This document shows, piece after piece, positions 19,864 to 30,891 of a DNA stretch of 64,000 bases. Each line of letters opens with the position of its first letter. Positions within the stretch are counted from its first letter, which is position 1. This DNA is from Pseudomonas sp. MH9.2 (lineage in GTDB: Bacteria > Pseudomonadota > Gammaproteobacteria > Pseudomonadales > Pseudomonadaceae), in assembly GCF_034353875.1 (NCBI RefSeq), contig NZ_CP133784.1:5112501-5176500 (forward strand), written 5' to 3'. Position numbers and translations under genes: made by a program. The notes under the pieces were generated by a model. The model was not told where the DNA came from. It did no database searches and was given only the letters and a program-made list of their open reading frames with translations.

Positions 19864-22476
19864 ATGGGCAAATCGCTGGTCATTGTGGAATCCCCGGCTA
19901 AGGCCAAGACCATCAACAAGTACTTGGGTAACCAATACGTGGTGAAGTCGAGTATCGGCCATATCCGAGACTTGCCCACTAGCGGTTCCGCTAGCGCCAG
20001 CAAAGAGCCCGCTGCCAAGCGTGGCAAGGCTGCCGCTGGTGATGCGCCTGTGCTTACGCCAAAGGAAAAAGCCAAGCGCCAGCTCGTCTCGCGCATGGGT
20101 GTCGATCCTGATCATGGCTGGAAAGCCAAGTACGAAATCCTTCCTGGTAAAGAGAAGGTGGTCGAGGAGCTGCGCCGGCTCGCCAAGGATGCTGACATCA
20201 TCTATCTCGCAACCGACTTGGACCGCGAGGGGGAAGCCATTGCTTGGCACCTGCGCGAAGCCATCGGTGGTGACGACAGCCGCTACAAGCGCGTGGTGTT
20301 TAACGAAATCACCAAGAAAGCGATTCAGGAAGCGTTCTCCAAGCCGGGCGAGCTGGATATCAATCGGGTCAATGCCCAGCAGGCACGTCGCTTCCTCGAT
20401 CGTGTCGTGGGTTACATGGTGTCGCCGCTGCTCTGGCAGAAAGTCGCTCGTGGCTTGTCGGCAGGCCGTGTGCAATCGGTTGCCGTGAAGCTGGTGGTGG
20501 AGCGTGAGCGCGAGATTCGTGCGTTCAACCCCGAAGAATATTGGGAAATCCACGCTGATCTGGGCACCACCAAAGGCGCCAACGTACGCTTTGAAGTGGC
20601 TCGCGAAAACGGCGAAGCTTTTAAGCCGTTGAATGAAACCCATGCCATGGCTGCGCTGGAGAAGCTTAAAGCGTCCAGCTATAGCATCGTCAAGCGTGAA
20701 GACAAGCCGACCAGCAGCAAACCTTCTGCGCCGTTCATCACGTCGACCCTGCAACAGGCGGGGAGCAACCGCCTGGGCTTTGGCGTGAAAAAAACCATGA
20801 TGATGGCCCAGCGTTTGTATGAAGCGGGCTATATCACGTACATGCGTACCGATTCGACTAACTTGTCAGTCGATGCGGTCACCATGGCGCGCAGCTACAT
20901 CGAAACCGAGTTCGGCAAGAAGTACCTGCCTGAATCGCCAAACGTCTACAGCAGCAAAGAAGGCGCACAAGAGGCGCACGAAGCGATTCGTCCGTCCGAT
21001 GTCAACACCCACCCGAGCAAGCTGACGGGTATGGAACGTGACGCTGAGCGCCTCTACGAGCTGATCTGGCGTCAATTCGTCGCGTGCCAGATGCCACCGG
21101 CGCAATACCTGTCGACTACCGTCAGCGTCGCTGCTGGCACCTTTGAGCTGCGCGCCAAAGGCCGCATCCTCAAGTTCGACGGTTACACCCGTGTCATGCC
21201 GCAGATGGCCAAGCCGGGTGACGACGATGTGTTGCCGGACATGGCTCAGGGCGACAATCTGAAGCTGAACAAGCTCGATCCAAGCCAGCACTTCACCAAG
21301 CCGCCTGCGCGCTACTCTGAAGCGAGCCTGGTCAAGGAAATGGAAAAACGCGGTATCGGTCGTCCATCGACGTACGCCGCGATTATTTCGACTATTCAGG
21401 ATCGTGGTTACGTCGCGTTGCATAACCGCCGTTTCTACTCCGAAAAAATGGGCGATATCGTTACCGGGCGCTTGTCTGAAAGCTTCTCGAACCTGATGGA
21501 CTACGGCTTCACCGCCGGCATGGAAGAGAACCTCGATGACGTCGCTCAAGGTCAGCGCGACTGGAAAAACGTGCTCGACGAGTTCTACGGTGACTTCAAG
21601 AAGAAGCTCGAAGTAGCCGAAGCGCCAGACAGCGGCATGCGTTCCAACCAGCCGGTGATGACGGACATCCCCTGCAAGCTCTGCGGTCGCCCGATGCAGA
21701 TTCGTACGGCGTCGACCGGAGTGTTTCTCGGTTGCTCCGGGTACAGCCTGCCGCCTAAAGAGCGCTGCAAGGCGACCGTCAACCTCACACCCGGCGACGA
21801 AATTGCCGAGGATGACGAGGGTGAGTCCGAGTCGCGCGTATTGCGTGGCAAGCACCGTTGCCATATTTGCAGTACGGCCATGGATGCGTACTTGCTGGAC
21901 GAGAAGCACAAGCTGCACATCTGCGGCAATAACCCCGATTGCGTGGGTTATGAGATCGAAGAGGGCACCTACCGGATCAAGGGTTATGAAGGCCCGAGCC
22001 TGGAGTGCGACAAGTGTGGTTCCGAGATGCAGCTCAAGACGGGTCGTTTCGGCAAGTTCTTCGGTTGCACCAACCCTGACTGCAAGAACACCCGCAAGCT
22101 GCTGAAAAGCGGTGAAGCGGCCGGGCCGAAAATGGACCCGGTGAAAATGCCCGAACTCAAATGCGAGAAGGTCACCGACACGTACATTCTGCGTGACGGT
22201 GCTTCCGGCCTGTTTCTGGCGGCCAGTCAGTTCCCGAAAAACCGCGAGACCCGCGCTCCGCTGGTGATCGAGATCGTGCCGCACAAGGATGAAATCGATC
22301 CGAAGTACCACTTCCTCTGCGAAGCACCGAAGAAAGATCCCGACGGGCACCCTGCGGTGATTCGTTACAGCCGCAAAACCAAAGAGCAATATGTGCAGAC
22401 CGAAGTGGAAGGCAAGCCGACAGGCTGGCGCGCGTTCTACGATGGCAAGGCCTGGAAGGTCGAAGACAAACGTTGA
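19864..22476 (+). CDS. topA: DNA topoisomerase I TopA
   Basis: An 870-residue type IA topoisomerase that relaxes negative supercoils. The Toprim domain starts [20 protein letters not shown] and includes the metal-binding [13 protein letters not shown]. The active-site tyrosine is Tyr326 in YITYMRTDS. Several Cys4 zinc motifs follow from about residue 605 ([42 protein letters not shown]). An Ala/Lys-rich insertion (about residues 43-62) after the first strand block is larger than in E. coli and is usual for Pseudomonas. A sigma-70 promoter lies 60-88 bp upstream. Confidence 0.97.
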   Translation: MGKSLVIVESPAKAKTINKYLGNQYVVKSSIGHIRDLPTSGSASASKEPAAKRGKAAAGDAPVLTPKEKAKRQLVSRMGVDPDHGWKAKYEILPGKEKVVEELRRLAKDADIIYLATDLDREGEAIAWHLREAIGGDDSRYKRVVFNEITKKAIQEAFSKPGELDINRVNAQQARRFLDRVVGYMVSPLLWQKVARGLSAGRVQSVAVKLVVEREREIRAFNPEEYWEIHADLGTTKGANVRFEVARENGEAFKPLNETHAMAALEKLKASSYSIVKREDKPTSSKPSAPFITSTLQQAGSNRLGFGVKKTMMMAQRLYEAGYITYMRTDSTNLSVDAVTMARSYIETEFGKKYLPESPNVYSSKEGAQEAHEAIRPSDVNTHPSKLTGMERDAERLYELIWRQFVACQMPPAQYLSTTVSVAAGTFELRAKGRILKFDGYTRVMPQMAKPGDDDVLPDMAQGDNLKLNKLDPSQHFTKPPARYSEASLVKEMEKRGIGRPSTYAAIISTIQDRGYVALHNRRFYSEKMGDIVTGRLSESFSNLMDYGFTAGMEENLDDVAQGQRDWKNVLDEFYGDFKKKLEVAEAPDSGMRSNQPVMTDIPCKLCGRPMQIRTASTGVFLGCSGYSLPPKERCKATVNLTPGDEIAEDDEGESESRVLRGKHRCHICSTAMDAYLLDEKHKLHICGNNPDCVGYEIEEGTYRIKGYEGPSLECDKCGSEMQLKTGRFGKFFGCTNPDCKNTRKLLKSGEAAGPKMDPVKMPELKCEKVTDTYILRDGASGLFLAASQFPKNRETRAPLVIEIVPHKDEIDPKYHFLCEAPKKDPDGHPAVIRYSRKTKEQYVQTEVEGKPTGWRAFYDGKAWKVEDKR

Positions 22477-22482
22477 TCTATT

Positions 22483-22507
22483 GCGCCTGACGCTACGAGT
22501 CAGGCGC
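22483..22507. terminator. Hairpin downstream of topA
   Basis: GCGCCTGAC and GTCAGGCGC form a perfect 9-bp stem with a 7-base loop, starting 6 bp after the topA stop. No T-run follows, so it may be a weak or Rho-aided terminator or an mRNA 3' stabiliser. Confidence 0.5.
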
Positions 22508-22616
22508 CCATCGATTGTCTGATGCTGGCTCGCCCGGTGCGCCCAAAGCGTATTGCGCGAGCCAGATTTGCTTTGAGTCGAGCCGTTCTTTTTTGTTTGT
22601 GATGGAGAATGCCACC

Positions 22617-23138
22617 ATGGCCCATGAACTCTATACCCGTACCAACCAGAAAATTTACTTTGCAGGGCTCGCTCTTGAGGCGCTGGGCAAGGCCCAGGAG
22701 AGCCGGGCTATGAATGCTATCGCGCTGGTTCAGGCTGAGCGTGAGTCCGTACTGTTTCACCTGTATGGCGCGTTGCTCGGTTTGTGCCATGAAATCGCAG
22801 GATTTTACCGTTTGCCCCAAGCCAATGCGCCGCGCGCAGAGCTGCTGCTGACCAAGGACGTGCTGGACGCTATCGCGATCCCTGAAATGGCCGAGCTGAT
22901 CGAGCTGGCACAAAACCGGGAAACCTGGCTTGCGCAGTTGCTAGCAGCCTACAACGCGCTGTTCCTGCCGCCACGTGCGCCAAGGAAAGCCAAGGGTGAC
23001 GTTACGCAGCCAATGATTATCGCTGTCAGCCTGGATGACGAGCCTGAGCCTGAGTTGGGCCGCGAGGAAATGGAAAGTTGGCGTCAGCAGCTCAAGAGCT
23101 TGACGATTCGTTTTCGCGAAGGGCTGAGCGAGTGCTGA
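22617..23138 (+). CDS. DUF6586-type hypothetical protein
   Basis: A 173-residue mostly helical cytoplasmic protein that I match, from memory of its N-terminus MAHELYTRTNQKIYFAGLAL, to a Pseudomonas-conserved family (DUF6586) found between topA and the SOS genes. It is unrelated to any enzyme family I know. Residues 15-75 form long amphipathic helices; the C-terminal third is acidic (DDEPEPELGREEMESW). GGAGA twelve bases upstream supports the ATG at 22617 over another ATG 15 bases earlier. Location next to topA and lexA is conserved, but no role can be inferred with confidence. Confidence 0.75.
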   Translation: MAHELYTRTNQKIYFAGLALEALGKAQESRAMNAIALVQAERESVLFHLYGALLGLCHEIAGFYRLPQANAPRAELLLTKDVLDAIAIPEMAELIELAQNRETWLAQLLAAYNALFLPPRAPRKAKGDVTQPMIIAVSLDDEPEPELGREEMESWRQQLKSLTIRFREGLSEC

Positions 23139-23207
23139 TTGATCGATGGGCTAGGGGCTGAGTCGACAGGCTGATACAATGCTGGCCTTTCGTGGAGAAC
23201 AGATCCT

Positions 23208-23441
23208 ATGCCAACGTCCTTTTTAGAAATTGTCGAGTTGCCCGACGGCCGTATCGAACTGCGCCGTGCTGAGGACGAGGGCTCCTTGGTTACCCTGGAT
23301 TTCTCCGCTGATGCCAAAGCTTTTTTGCAAGGTCAGCACGTAGAAATCGCTAAAGCCATGCTGAGCGTCGGCGTTCAGATGGCTGGGCGCCTTGCGGAAG
23401 GCGACCTTGATAAGCACGATGGCCCGCGCGTTCTTCATTGA
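23208..23441 (+). CDS. Conserved hypothetical 77-residue protein
   Basis: A small acidic protein beginning MPTSFLEIVELPDGRIELRR, a beta hairpin pattern, followed by a helix. No signal peptide, membrane helix or metal motif is seen. GTGGAGA lies nine bases before the ATG and a GATACAAT -10-like element sits at 23171. It sits convergent with sulA, with 14 bp between the stops, and occupies the same place as a short hypothetical gene in other Pseudomonas, so I regard it as a true gene of unknown role. Confidence 0.7.
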   Translation: MPTSFLEIVELPDGRIELRRAEDEGSLVTLDFSADAKAFLQGQHVEIAKAMLSVGVQMAGRLAEGDLDKHDGPRVLH

Positions 23442-23445
23442 TCAC

Positions 23446-23462
23446 GGGCTGATCTTCAGCCC
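23446..23462. terminator. Short hairpin between convergent genes
   Basis: GGGCTGA and TCAGCCC pair around TCT, spanning the gap between the small gene ending at 23441 and sulA. No T-run is present; the role as a terminator is uncertain. Confidence 0.35.
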
Positions 23463-23929
23463 AGCCGAATATTCAAACTTTGTGCATCACCCGTTCTGGC
23501 AGCGCTGACCAGCTGTTGGCGCGCCCCGGTATTAATCGGGTTGAGCCAGCTGACAACCGTGTGGCTGCGACCCAGTCGCAGAGCTTCGCAGGTCAATTGC
23601 AACGCGCTTTGTGTGCCGCGTGGTTGCAGTAGAAGAATCCGTTCACGATTAAGCCCCGCATCACGCAGCCAGGTCTGAGTCAGGCTCGCAGGCGGCGCGA
23701 TCAATGTCAGCCAGCGTGCATCCTGGTCCTGACTCAGCTCCCGCAAAATCGGCGCCAGAAGGTTCAGACAGTTCCCGGCTGCGCCGCGCAATGACAGTTC
23801 ACTAAAAGCGTCTGGCTCTGTGTTCCAGGGCGTGTCGACCACTTCTTTAAGGAGCGGGGCGATGGGCTGAGCCATGAATGCCTCGAACAGTGGTAGTTGT
23901 GCTTGCTGTGGTGTTTGGGGGAACTGCAT
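23456..23929 (-). CDS. sulA: SOS cell division inhibitor SulA
   Basis: A 157-residue protein of the SulA family, which binds FtsZ and halts septation during DNA damage. The central region LTLIAPPASLTQTWLRDAGLN followed by RILLLQPRGTQSAL and LRLGRSHTVVSWL is the RecA-like core of the family. AAAGGAG eight bases upstream fixes the ATG at 23929, 11 codons inside the longest frame. It is the second gene of a lexA-sulA operon with only 10 bp after the lexA stop, so it is under the twin LexA boxes upstream of lexA. This operon arrangement is standard in Pseudomonas. Confidence 0.93.
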   Translation of the reverse strand: MQFPQTPQQAQLPLFEAFMAQPIAPLLKEVVDTPWNTEPDAFSELSLRGAAGNCLNLLAPILRELSQDQDARWLTLIAPPASLTQTWLRDAGLNRERILLLQPRGTQSALQLTCEALRLGRSHTVVSWLNPINTGARQQLVSAARTGDAQSLNIRLG

Positions 23930-23939
23930 AACGTCTCCT

Positions 23940-24548
23940 TTAGCGGCGAATGACGCCGACACTCAAGCCTTCGATCACCAATTCCTGATCTTTGAGGTTC
24001 ACTTCAATAGGGGCGAAATCCGGGTTCTCGGCGAGTAGCCAGACCTTGCTGCCTTCACGCTTGAAGCGTTTAACCGTCACTTCATCACCAATTCGCGCCA
24101 CGACGATTTGACCGTTGCGGGCTTCGCGGCAGGTGTGAACGGCAATCAAGTCGCCATCGAGGATGCCGACGTCTTTCATGCTCATGCCATGTACGCGCAA
24201 CAAATAGTCTGCGCTCGGATGGAAGAAAGACGGGTTGATGTTGCAGGACTCTTCGACATGTTGCTGCGCCAGAATCGGTGCGCCAGCGGCAACGCGACCG
24301 ATGATTGGCAGGCTGCGCTCTTCGGACTTGGCCTCGAAGCCTGGAATACGAATACCCCGCGAGGCGCCTGGCGTCATTTCGATAGCGCCTTTGCGCGCCA
24401 GAGCCTTGAGGTGTTCTTCCGCCGCATTGGGCGACTTGAAGCCCAGTTCCTGAGCGATTTCCGCACGGGTCGGCGGGTAGCCGTTGTCTTCAAGGCAGCG
24501 TTTGATGAAACCCAGAATCTCAGCTTGGCGTGGCGTCAGTTTTATCAT
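23940..24548 (-). CDS. lexA: SOS repressor LexA
   Basis: A 202-residue repressor of the DNA-damage response. Residues 1-70 form the winged helix ([16 protein letters not shown], then [20 protein letters not shown]). The self-cleavage site is Ala88-Gly89 in [10 protein letters not shown]; the catalytic pair is Ser123 (GMSMKD) and Lys160 (VTVKRF). On RecA activation it cleaves itself and frees its targets. It starts at the ATG at 24548 behind two LexA boxes, so it represses itself and sulA. It is divergent from psrA. Confidence 0.97.
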   Translation of the reverse strand: MIKLTPRQAEILGFIKRCLEDNGYPPTRAEIAQELGFKSPNAAEEHLKALARKGAIEMTPGASRGIRIPGFEAKSEERSLPIIGRVAAGAPILAQQHVEESCNINPSFFHPSADYLLRVHGMSMKDVGILDGDLIAVHTCREARNGQIVVARIGDEVTVKRFKREGSKVWLLAENPDFAPIEVNLKDQELVIEGLSVGVIRR

Positions 24549-24558
24549 GATGATCGCT

Positions 24559-24610
24559 CTGTCTTTTTATACAGTGACTGGGATTATATACAGTGATTGC
24601 GTCTTGGCAA
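24559..24610 (-). promoter_or_regulatory. lexA: lexA-sulA promoter with two LexA (SOS) boxes
   Basis: Box 1 is CTGT-N8-ACAG at 24559-24574, a perfect match. Box 2 at 24578-24593 is CTGG-N8-ACAG on the plus strand, one mismatch. Three bases separate them. On the minus strand TTGCCA (24605-24610) and TATAAT (24583-24588) with a 16-bp spacer form the promoter, and box 2 covers its -10 element. Confidence 0.88.
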
Positions 24611-24752
24611 TCGTCCTTTTTACTCAGGCCGCTGGACGGTGTGCAGAAGGGTGTTGGCAGGTGATCCGAGGCAATAAATCACGCAATGGCTACAGGCCCC
24701 GGGTTATATGATTAAATGCATGACTGGTCAGCCAGAAAACGAACGGACAGAC

Positions 24753-24797
24753 TTGACAAATAGCCCGGCTGAAACGTATGTTTCAAACGAGTGTTTG
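24753..24797 (+). promoter_or_regulatory. psrA: psrA promoter with two fused PsrA operators
   Basis: TTGACA at 24753-24758 is a perfect -35, with TATGTT near 24777 as the -10 (18-bp spacer). Two palindromes that fit the known PsrA site (G/CAAAC-N2-4-GTTTG/C) follow: GAAAC-GTAT-GTTTC at 24771-24784 and CAAAC-GAGT-GTTTG at 24784-24797, sharing one base. They cover the -10 and the start point, as expected for self-repression. Confidence 0.82.
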
Positions 24798-24812
24798 TCA
24801 GGCAGAAAAACC

Positions 24813-25520
24813 ATGGCCCAGTCGGAAACAGTTGAACGTATCCTTGATGCTGCTGAGCAGCTGTTCGCGGAAAAAGGCTTTGCCGAAACATCGTTGCGGT
24901 TGATCACCAGCAAAGCCTCGGTCAACCTGGCCGCGGTGAATTATCACTTTGGTTCGAAGAAGGCCCTGATTCAGGCGGTTTTCTCGCGCTTCCTCGGTCC
25001 GTTCTGTATCAGTCTCGATCGAGAGCTGGAGCGTCGTCAGGCCAAGCCTGAACACAAGCCGACACTTGAAGAGCTGCTGGAAATCCTCGTCGAACAAGCG
25101 TTGGTGGTGCAGCCGCGGAGCGGTAACGACCTGTCGATTTTTATGCGCTTGCTGGGCCTGGCCTTTAGTCAGAGCCAAGGGCACCTGCGTCGTTACCTGG
25201 AAGACATGTACGGCAAGGTGTTTCGCCGCTACATGCTACTGGTCAATGAAGCCGCCCCGAATATTCCACCGATCGAACTGTTCTGGCGCGTGCATTTCAT
25301 GCTCGGCGCTGCGGCGTTCAGCATGTCCGGGATCAAAGCGTTGCGAGCGATCGCCGAGACTGATTTCGGGGTCAATACCTCCATTGAACAAGTCATGCGT
25401 CTGATGGTGCCGTTCCTGGCAGCCGGCATGCGGGCCGAAACAGGCGTGACCGACGCGGCCATGGTTTCTGCACAACTCAAGCCACGTAGCAAAAGTACGG
25501 TCGCCGTCGCCAAGGTTTGA
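24813..25520 (+). CDS. psrA: TetR-family fatty-acid sensor PsrA
   Basis: A 235-residue TetR-type regulator. Residues 8-55 are the helix-turn-helix region (ILDAAEQLFAEKGFAETSLR, then NLAAVNYHFGSKKALI). The remainder is the all-helical ligand domain, which in PsrA binds long-chain fatty acids. PsrA activates rpoS and represses fadBA and itself in P. aeruginosa. The frame can start 35 codons earlier, but that would put the operators inside the gene; the ATG at 24813 gives the family N-terminus MAQSETVERIL. The fadBA operon it should control is 6.6 kb away in this window. Confidence 0.95.
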   Translation: MAQSETVERILDAAEQLFAEKGFAETSLRLITSKASVNLAAVNYHFGSKKALIQAVFSRFLGPFCISLDRELERRQAKPEHKPTLEELLEILVEQALVVQPRSGNDLSIFMRLLGLAFSQSQGHLRRYLEDMYGKVFRRYMLLVNEAAPNIPPIELFWRVHFMLGAAAFSMSGIKALRAIAETDFGVNTSIEQVMRLMVPFLAAGMRAETGVTDAAMVSAQLKPRSKSTVAVAKV

Positions 25521-25720
25521 CTGTTGATGGGTGGGCGCGGCAGCTTTCATCGGCTAAGCTAGCCGCCCATGCGTACCCTCGATTTATTCATGTCTCCCAC
25601 GCCACTCCGTATGTGTCCGGCTTCGCCGATGGGCAGCGGTGTGTGCGTCTGGCTGTCTTCACTGCGCTTTGATGCCACGCCCGGATCGGGTGTCGGCTGC
25701 GTTGAGTTAAGGAATTGCAT

Positions 25721-27483
<1,763 letters not shown>

Positions 27484-27506
27484 AGGCTGCGCTGGGGACG
27501 GACATG

Positions 27507-27524
27507 GGCAAGCCCGCTCCTGCA
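27507..27524. repeat. Single REP-like motif
   Basis: GGCAAGCCCGCTCCTGCA resembles the core of Pseudomonas REP sequences (family form GGCAAGCCCGCTCCCACA). It lies in the gap after the phosphorylase gene. I see no inverted partner beside it, so it would be a REP singlet. Assignment is by resemblance only. Confidence 0.4.
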
Positions 27525-27595
27525 TCTATTGTTACCCCTCGCTTACCCAGTGAACGCTCACTCAGCTTTCACAGGGTAAGTTAGGGGTGGCTGAC

Positions 27596-30289
27596 TCAAT
27601 GCTTTATCTTTTTGACCGGCGCTGGCAATGGCGCGAACAGGGCGGCGATGTCTTCGCTTCCCAGCTTCCAGTCACCTGCGGTCCTGCCATCCAGTACGCC
27701 TGACGCCAGCGCTGATTTTTCCTGCTGTAAACGCTGGATTTTCTCTTCCACGGTGCCGCGCGCGATCATCTTGTAGACGAACACCGGTTTCTCCTGGCCG
27801 ATGCGGTACGCGCGGTCGGTGGCCTGATTTTCGGCCGCTGGGTTCCACCAGGGATCGTAATGGATCACCGTGTCGGCTGCGGTCAGGTTCAGGCCGGTGC
27901 CACCGGCTTTGAGGCTGATCAGGAAAACCGGAAGCTTGCCGCTCTGAAAATCCTGCACCGGTGTGCGACGGTCTCTGGTTGCCCCGGTGAGCAATGCGTA
28001 TTCGATGCCGCGCTGTTTCAGCTCGGCTTCGATCAGGGTCAGCATTGAGGTGAACTGCGAGAACAACAGGATTTTTCGACCTTCTGCCAGCAACTCTTCA
28101 AACATTTCCATCAGACTGTGCAGCTTGGCCGAGCTGCCATGGCGCCCCGTTGCAGGTGCGCTGTTGACCAGCCGTAAATCACAGCAGACCTGGCGCAGTT
28201 TGAGCAGCGCCTCAAGTACGATGATCTGACTGCGACCAACGCCTTTGCGGGCGATTTCGTCGCGCACCTTTTTGTCCATGGCCAGGCGCACCGTCTCATA
28301 CACATCGCGCTGGGCGTCGTTGAGCTCGACCCAATGGATGATTTCGGTCTTGGGCGGCAGTTCGGTTGCGACTTGCTCCTTGGTACGACGCAGCAAAAAC
28401 GGCTTGATTCGCGCGTTCAAGTGCTGCAAGCGTTCTTCGTTGCCCTGCTTCTCGATGGCGGTGCGGTAGTTGCTGTTGAACTGCTTGCTGTCGCCCAGCC
28501 AGCCGGGCATCAGGAAGTGGAACAGCGACCAGAGTTCGCCCAGATGGTTTTCCAGCGGCGTACCACTCAGGCACAGGCGCTGTCGGGCGTTTAGACTGCG
28601 CGCGGCCTCAGCGGCCTTGCTGTTGGGGTTCTTGATGTACTGCGCTTCGTCGAGGATCAGCACATGCAGCGGTTGCTGCGCCAACAATTCTACATCGCGC
28701 GGCAGCAATGCATAGGTGGTGAGAATCAGGTCGTAATCCTGCAGGTTGGCGAAGTTCTGGCGCCGACCTGGCCCATACAACGCCAATACACGTAGTTGAG
28801 GTGTGAAGCGTTCAGCTTCATCCATCCAGTTGGGAATCAGGCTGGTGGGCATCACGGCCAGGGACGGGCGATCAAGGCGACCGGCCTGTTTTTCCACCAG
28901 CAGGTGGGCCAGGGTTTGCAGGGTTTTACCCAGGCCCATGTCATCGGCCAGGATGCCGCCCACTTCCAGTTCGCGCAGCGATTGCATCCAGCTCAGGCCT
29001 TCGAGCTGATAGGGTCGCAGGGTCGCATTCAAGCCATCGGGGACACTTACTGAAAAATTCTTGATGTCCGCCAGGCGCTCGCCGAATTGGCGCAGGCGTT
29101 CACCGCCTTCCCATGTCAGCGGCATATCGTCCAGCTGGGTCAAGCGTGCGGCGTCTGCAGTATTGAGGCGCAGCGCGGTATTGCCGTCTTCGCGCCAATA
29201 GAAGTCACCCAGGGTTGCCAGTACTGGTTTTAGACGGCCGTAGGGCAGGGCGACTTGCACCGGGCCGCCACCTCGCTGGGTGAAGTGGTTGAGCTGGACC
29301 AAGAGTTGCTCATCATCCCGACGCTTGGCGATCCCGGCCGGGCTCATCAGTTCGGGGTGGCTGCGCAGTAGATTGATCAGAATCGGCAGCAGGCTCAGGC
29401 GCTCACCATTGACGATGATGCCCAGCTCCAGGTCGAACCAGTCGTGCTCAGGCTGCTCATCAATGACTGCATACCAGTCGTCTACGGGGGTGACGTCAAA
29501 CGCGAAATCCTCCGCGACGTCGATCTCCCAGCCTTGCTCACGCAACTGCGGCAGGTCGTGGGTCATGAAATTCAGCCAGGCCTTGTCGCTCGGCAGTTCG
29601 AACATGTCCCCAGCGCTATCGGGCAAGGCCTTGCTTTGCCGAGTCGCCAGCCTGAAACCGAGGTCCTGAATAACCTGTCGCCAGTGCTTTTCTGCCTCTG
29701 GATAGCGGCGTATGCGCACGGTTTCAGTATCGAAGTGCTCCAGGACGTCGGTGGTTTTGCTTCCCGTCGCGTAATACTCACCGTAGCCAAACGCCAGCGC
29801 GGCGCGATGCTGGATATGGCGCTGCATACGGCCATTGCGCGGTTCGTAAGCGCTGAACTCGAAGCTGGCGAGAATCAGCCGAGGCCGAGGCTGGGTGTCG
29901 ATCAAGCGTTCTGGCAATGCGGGCTTGGGCTCGGCTCGTGCTGGCGCAGGCGCACGGTCTGGCGCACCCAGCGCGGTGAGGATCGAGGCCTTGTTTTCCG
30001 GGTCCTGCAGAAAGAAAAGAGCGGCAGCGCAATGTTTGCAATTGTTGCGCACGGGGCAGGTGCATTTACACGCCACGAATTGTTTATGCTCGGCTGGGTC
30101 CTTGAGGGTGAGGGTTTGCGTGTAGATTTCCAGGCCCGAGCCTTTGCACACTGTCCTGACCAGCTCGGGACTCAGGTGCTGCAACTTGATGCGTTGCTGC
30201 TGGGCGTAGTCGCGCCCTCGCTCAAGGCTTTGAGCTTTGAAGACTTGTGCCCATGAAGAGGCTAGAACTTTTTCAAGAATGGACGACAC
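27596..30289 (-). CDS. SNF2-family helicase with SWIM zinc finger
   Basis: An 897-residue Swi2/Snf2 ATPase. A SWIM zinc motif CxCx6CxH lies near residues 74-86 (CKCTCPVRNNCKHC). The ATPase core has Walker A DDMGLGKTLQTL, DEAQ box LILDEAQYIKN, SGTPLENHLGELWSLF, and C-terminal motifs LLFSQFTSML, SLKAGGTGLNLTAADTV and QATDRAYRIGQEKPV. Such proteins move along DNA and remodel nucleoprotein; a HepA/RapA-like role is possible but unproven. The start is a GTG at 30289, the first possible codon after an in-frame stop, with a poor ribosome-binding site. It is followed on the minus strand only by non-coding sequence. Confidence 0.9.
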   Translation of the reverse strand: MSSILEKVLASSWAQVFKAQSLERGRDYAQQQRIKLQHLSPELVRTVCKGSGLEIYTQTLTLKDPAEHKQFVACKCTCPVRNNCKHCAAALFFLQDPENKASILTALGAPDRAPAPARAEPKPALPERLIDTQPRPRLILASFEFSAYEPRNGRMQRHIQHRAALAFGYGEYYATGSKTTDVLEHFDTETVRIRRYPEAEKHWRQVIQDLGFRLATRQSKALPDSAGDMFELPSDKAWLNFMTHDLPQLREQGWEIDVAEDFAFDVTPVDDWYAVIDEQPEHDWFDLELGIIVNGERLSLLPILINLLRSHPELMSPAGIAKRRDDEQLLVQLNHFTQRGGGPVQVALPYGRLKPVLATLGDFYWREDGNTALRLNTADAARLTQLDDMPLTWEGGERLRQFGERLADIKNFSVSVPDGLNATLRPYQLEGLSWMQSLRELEVGGILADDMGLGKTLQTLAHLLVEKQAGRLDRPSLAVMPTSLIPNWMDEAERFTPQLRVLALYGPGRRQNFANLQDYDLILTTYALLPRDVELLAQQPLHVLILDEAQYIKNPNSKAAEAARSLNARQRLCLSGTPLENHLGELWSLFHFLMPGWLGDSKQFNSNYRTAIEKQGNEERLQHLNARIKPFLLRRTKEQVATELPPKTEIIHWVELNDAQRDVYETVRLAMDKKVRDEIARKGVGRSQIIVLEALLKLRQVCCDLRLVNSAPATGRHGSSAKLHSLMEMFEELLAEGRKILLFSQFTSMLTLIEAELKQRGIEYALLTGATRDRRTPVQDFQSGKLPVFLISLKAGGTGLNLTAADTVIHYDPWWNPAAENQATDRAYRIGQEKPVFVYKMIARGTVEEKIQRLQQEKSALASGVLDGRTAGDWKLGSEDIAALFAPLPAPVKKIKH

Positions 30290-30356
30290 AGTTCAGTACA
30301 GCCCGACGCCGCAGCGATGCTCAAAGGGCAAGGAGCGCAACGCGCTCCCTGGATGC

Positions 30357-30881
30357 TTAAAGAGGTGAAACCTTGATCAGCATGGCCAGGCTGCCATTGT
30401 CCATATAGGTCAATTCGCCATTCTTCACCCGGGTCGTCTGGGTCATTCGCTCGCTGGTGCGCACCACGCCATAGGCATCGAGCTGATTGACCCAAAAGTC
30501 TGCCGTGATATCAGTAAACCGCGCCAGGCTCAAGGTGACGGTGCCTTCAATGGGAAAGTGACCAAACTGCTCCTGACCACTGCTGACCGCCATTTTGCTC
30601 GGGTCAGCGCTCAGGTTTTGCTGCCAGGCCCGATGCAGCAGCACGTTATAGTTGCCGCTCGCCTCCAGTTTGCTGGCCATTCCGGTCAGCGCCGGGCTGC
30701 GTTCATTCTCGGGGCTGATTTTCTGCGCCCCGGCGGCCCAGGCTTCGGGGGAGGGCTGGTTGGTCGTGGCTGGTTGGCCAATCTGCCGGAACAGGATCAT
30801 TTCGACCTGATACAGGCCGTCGGCAAACGCTGCCGGTGTGACCAGTGTCAGCAGCAGAATCAATGAGTGGAGCACACGCAT
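30357..30881 (-). CDS. CsiV-family periplasmic protein
   Basis: A 174-residue exported protein with a signal peptide MRVLHSLILLLTLVTPAAFA and the CsiV-type start of the mature part, YQVEMILFRQIGQ. CsiV in Vibrio cholerae binds peptidoglycan and activates the D-amino-acid periplasmic inhibitor-related lipoprotein LpoA/PBP1a system. Whether that holds in Pseudomonas is unknown. It lies 10 bp downstream of mfd in the same direction and is likely co-transcribed. A short hairpin (GGAGCGC/GCGCTCC, 30332-30348) follows its stop without a strong T-run. Confidence 0.75.
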   Translation of the reverse strand: MRVLHSLILLLTLVTPAAFADGLYQVEMILFRQIGQPATTNQPSPEAWAAGAQKISPENERSPALTGMASKLEASGNYNVLLHRAWQQNLSADPSKMAVSSGQEQFGHFPIEGTVTLSLARFTDITADFWVNQLDAYGVVRTSERMTQTTRVKNGELTYMDNGSLAMLIKVSPL

Positions 30882-30891
30882 GGGTGAATCC

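Noticed and set aside
20866..22389. 507-codon open frame opposite topA
   Set aside because: Antisense shadow of topA.
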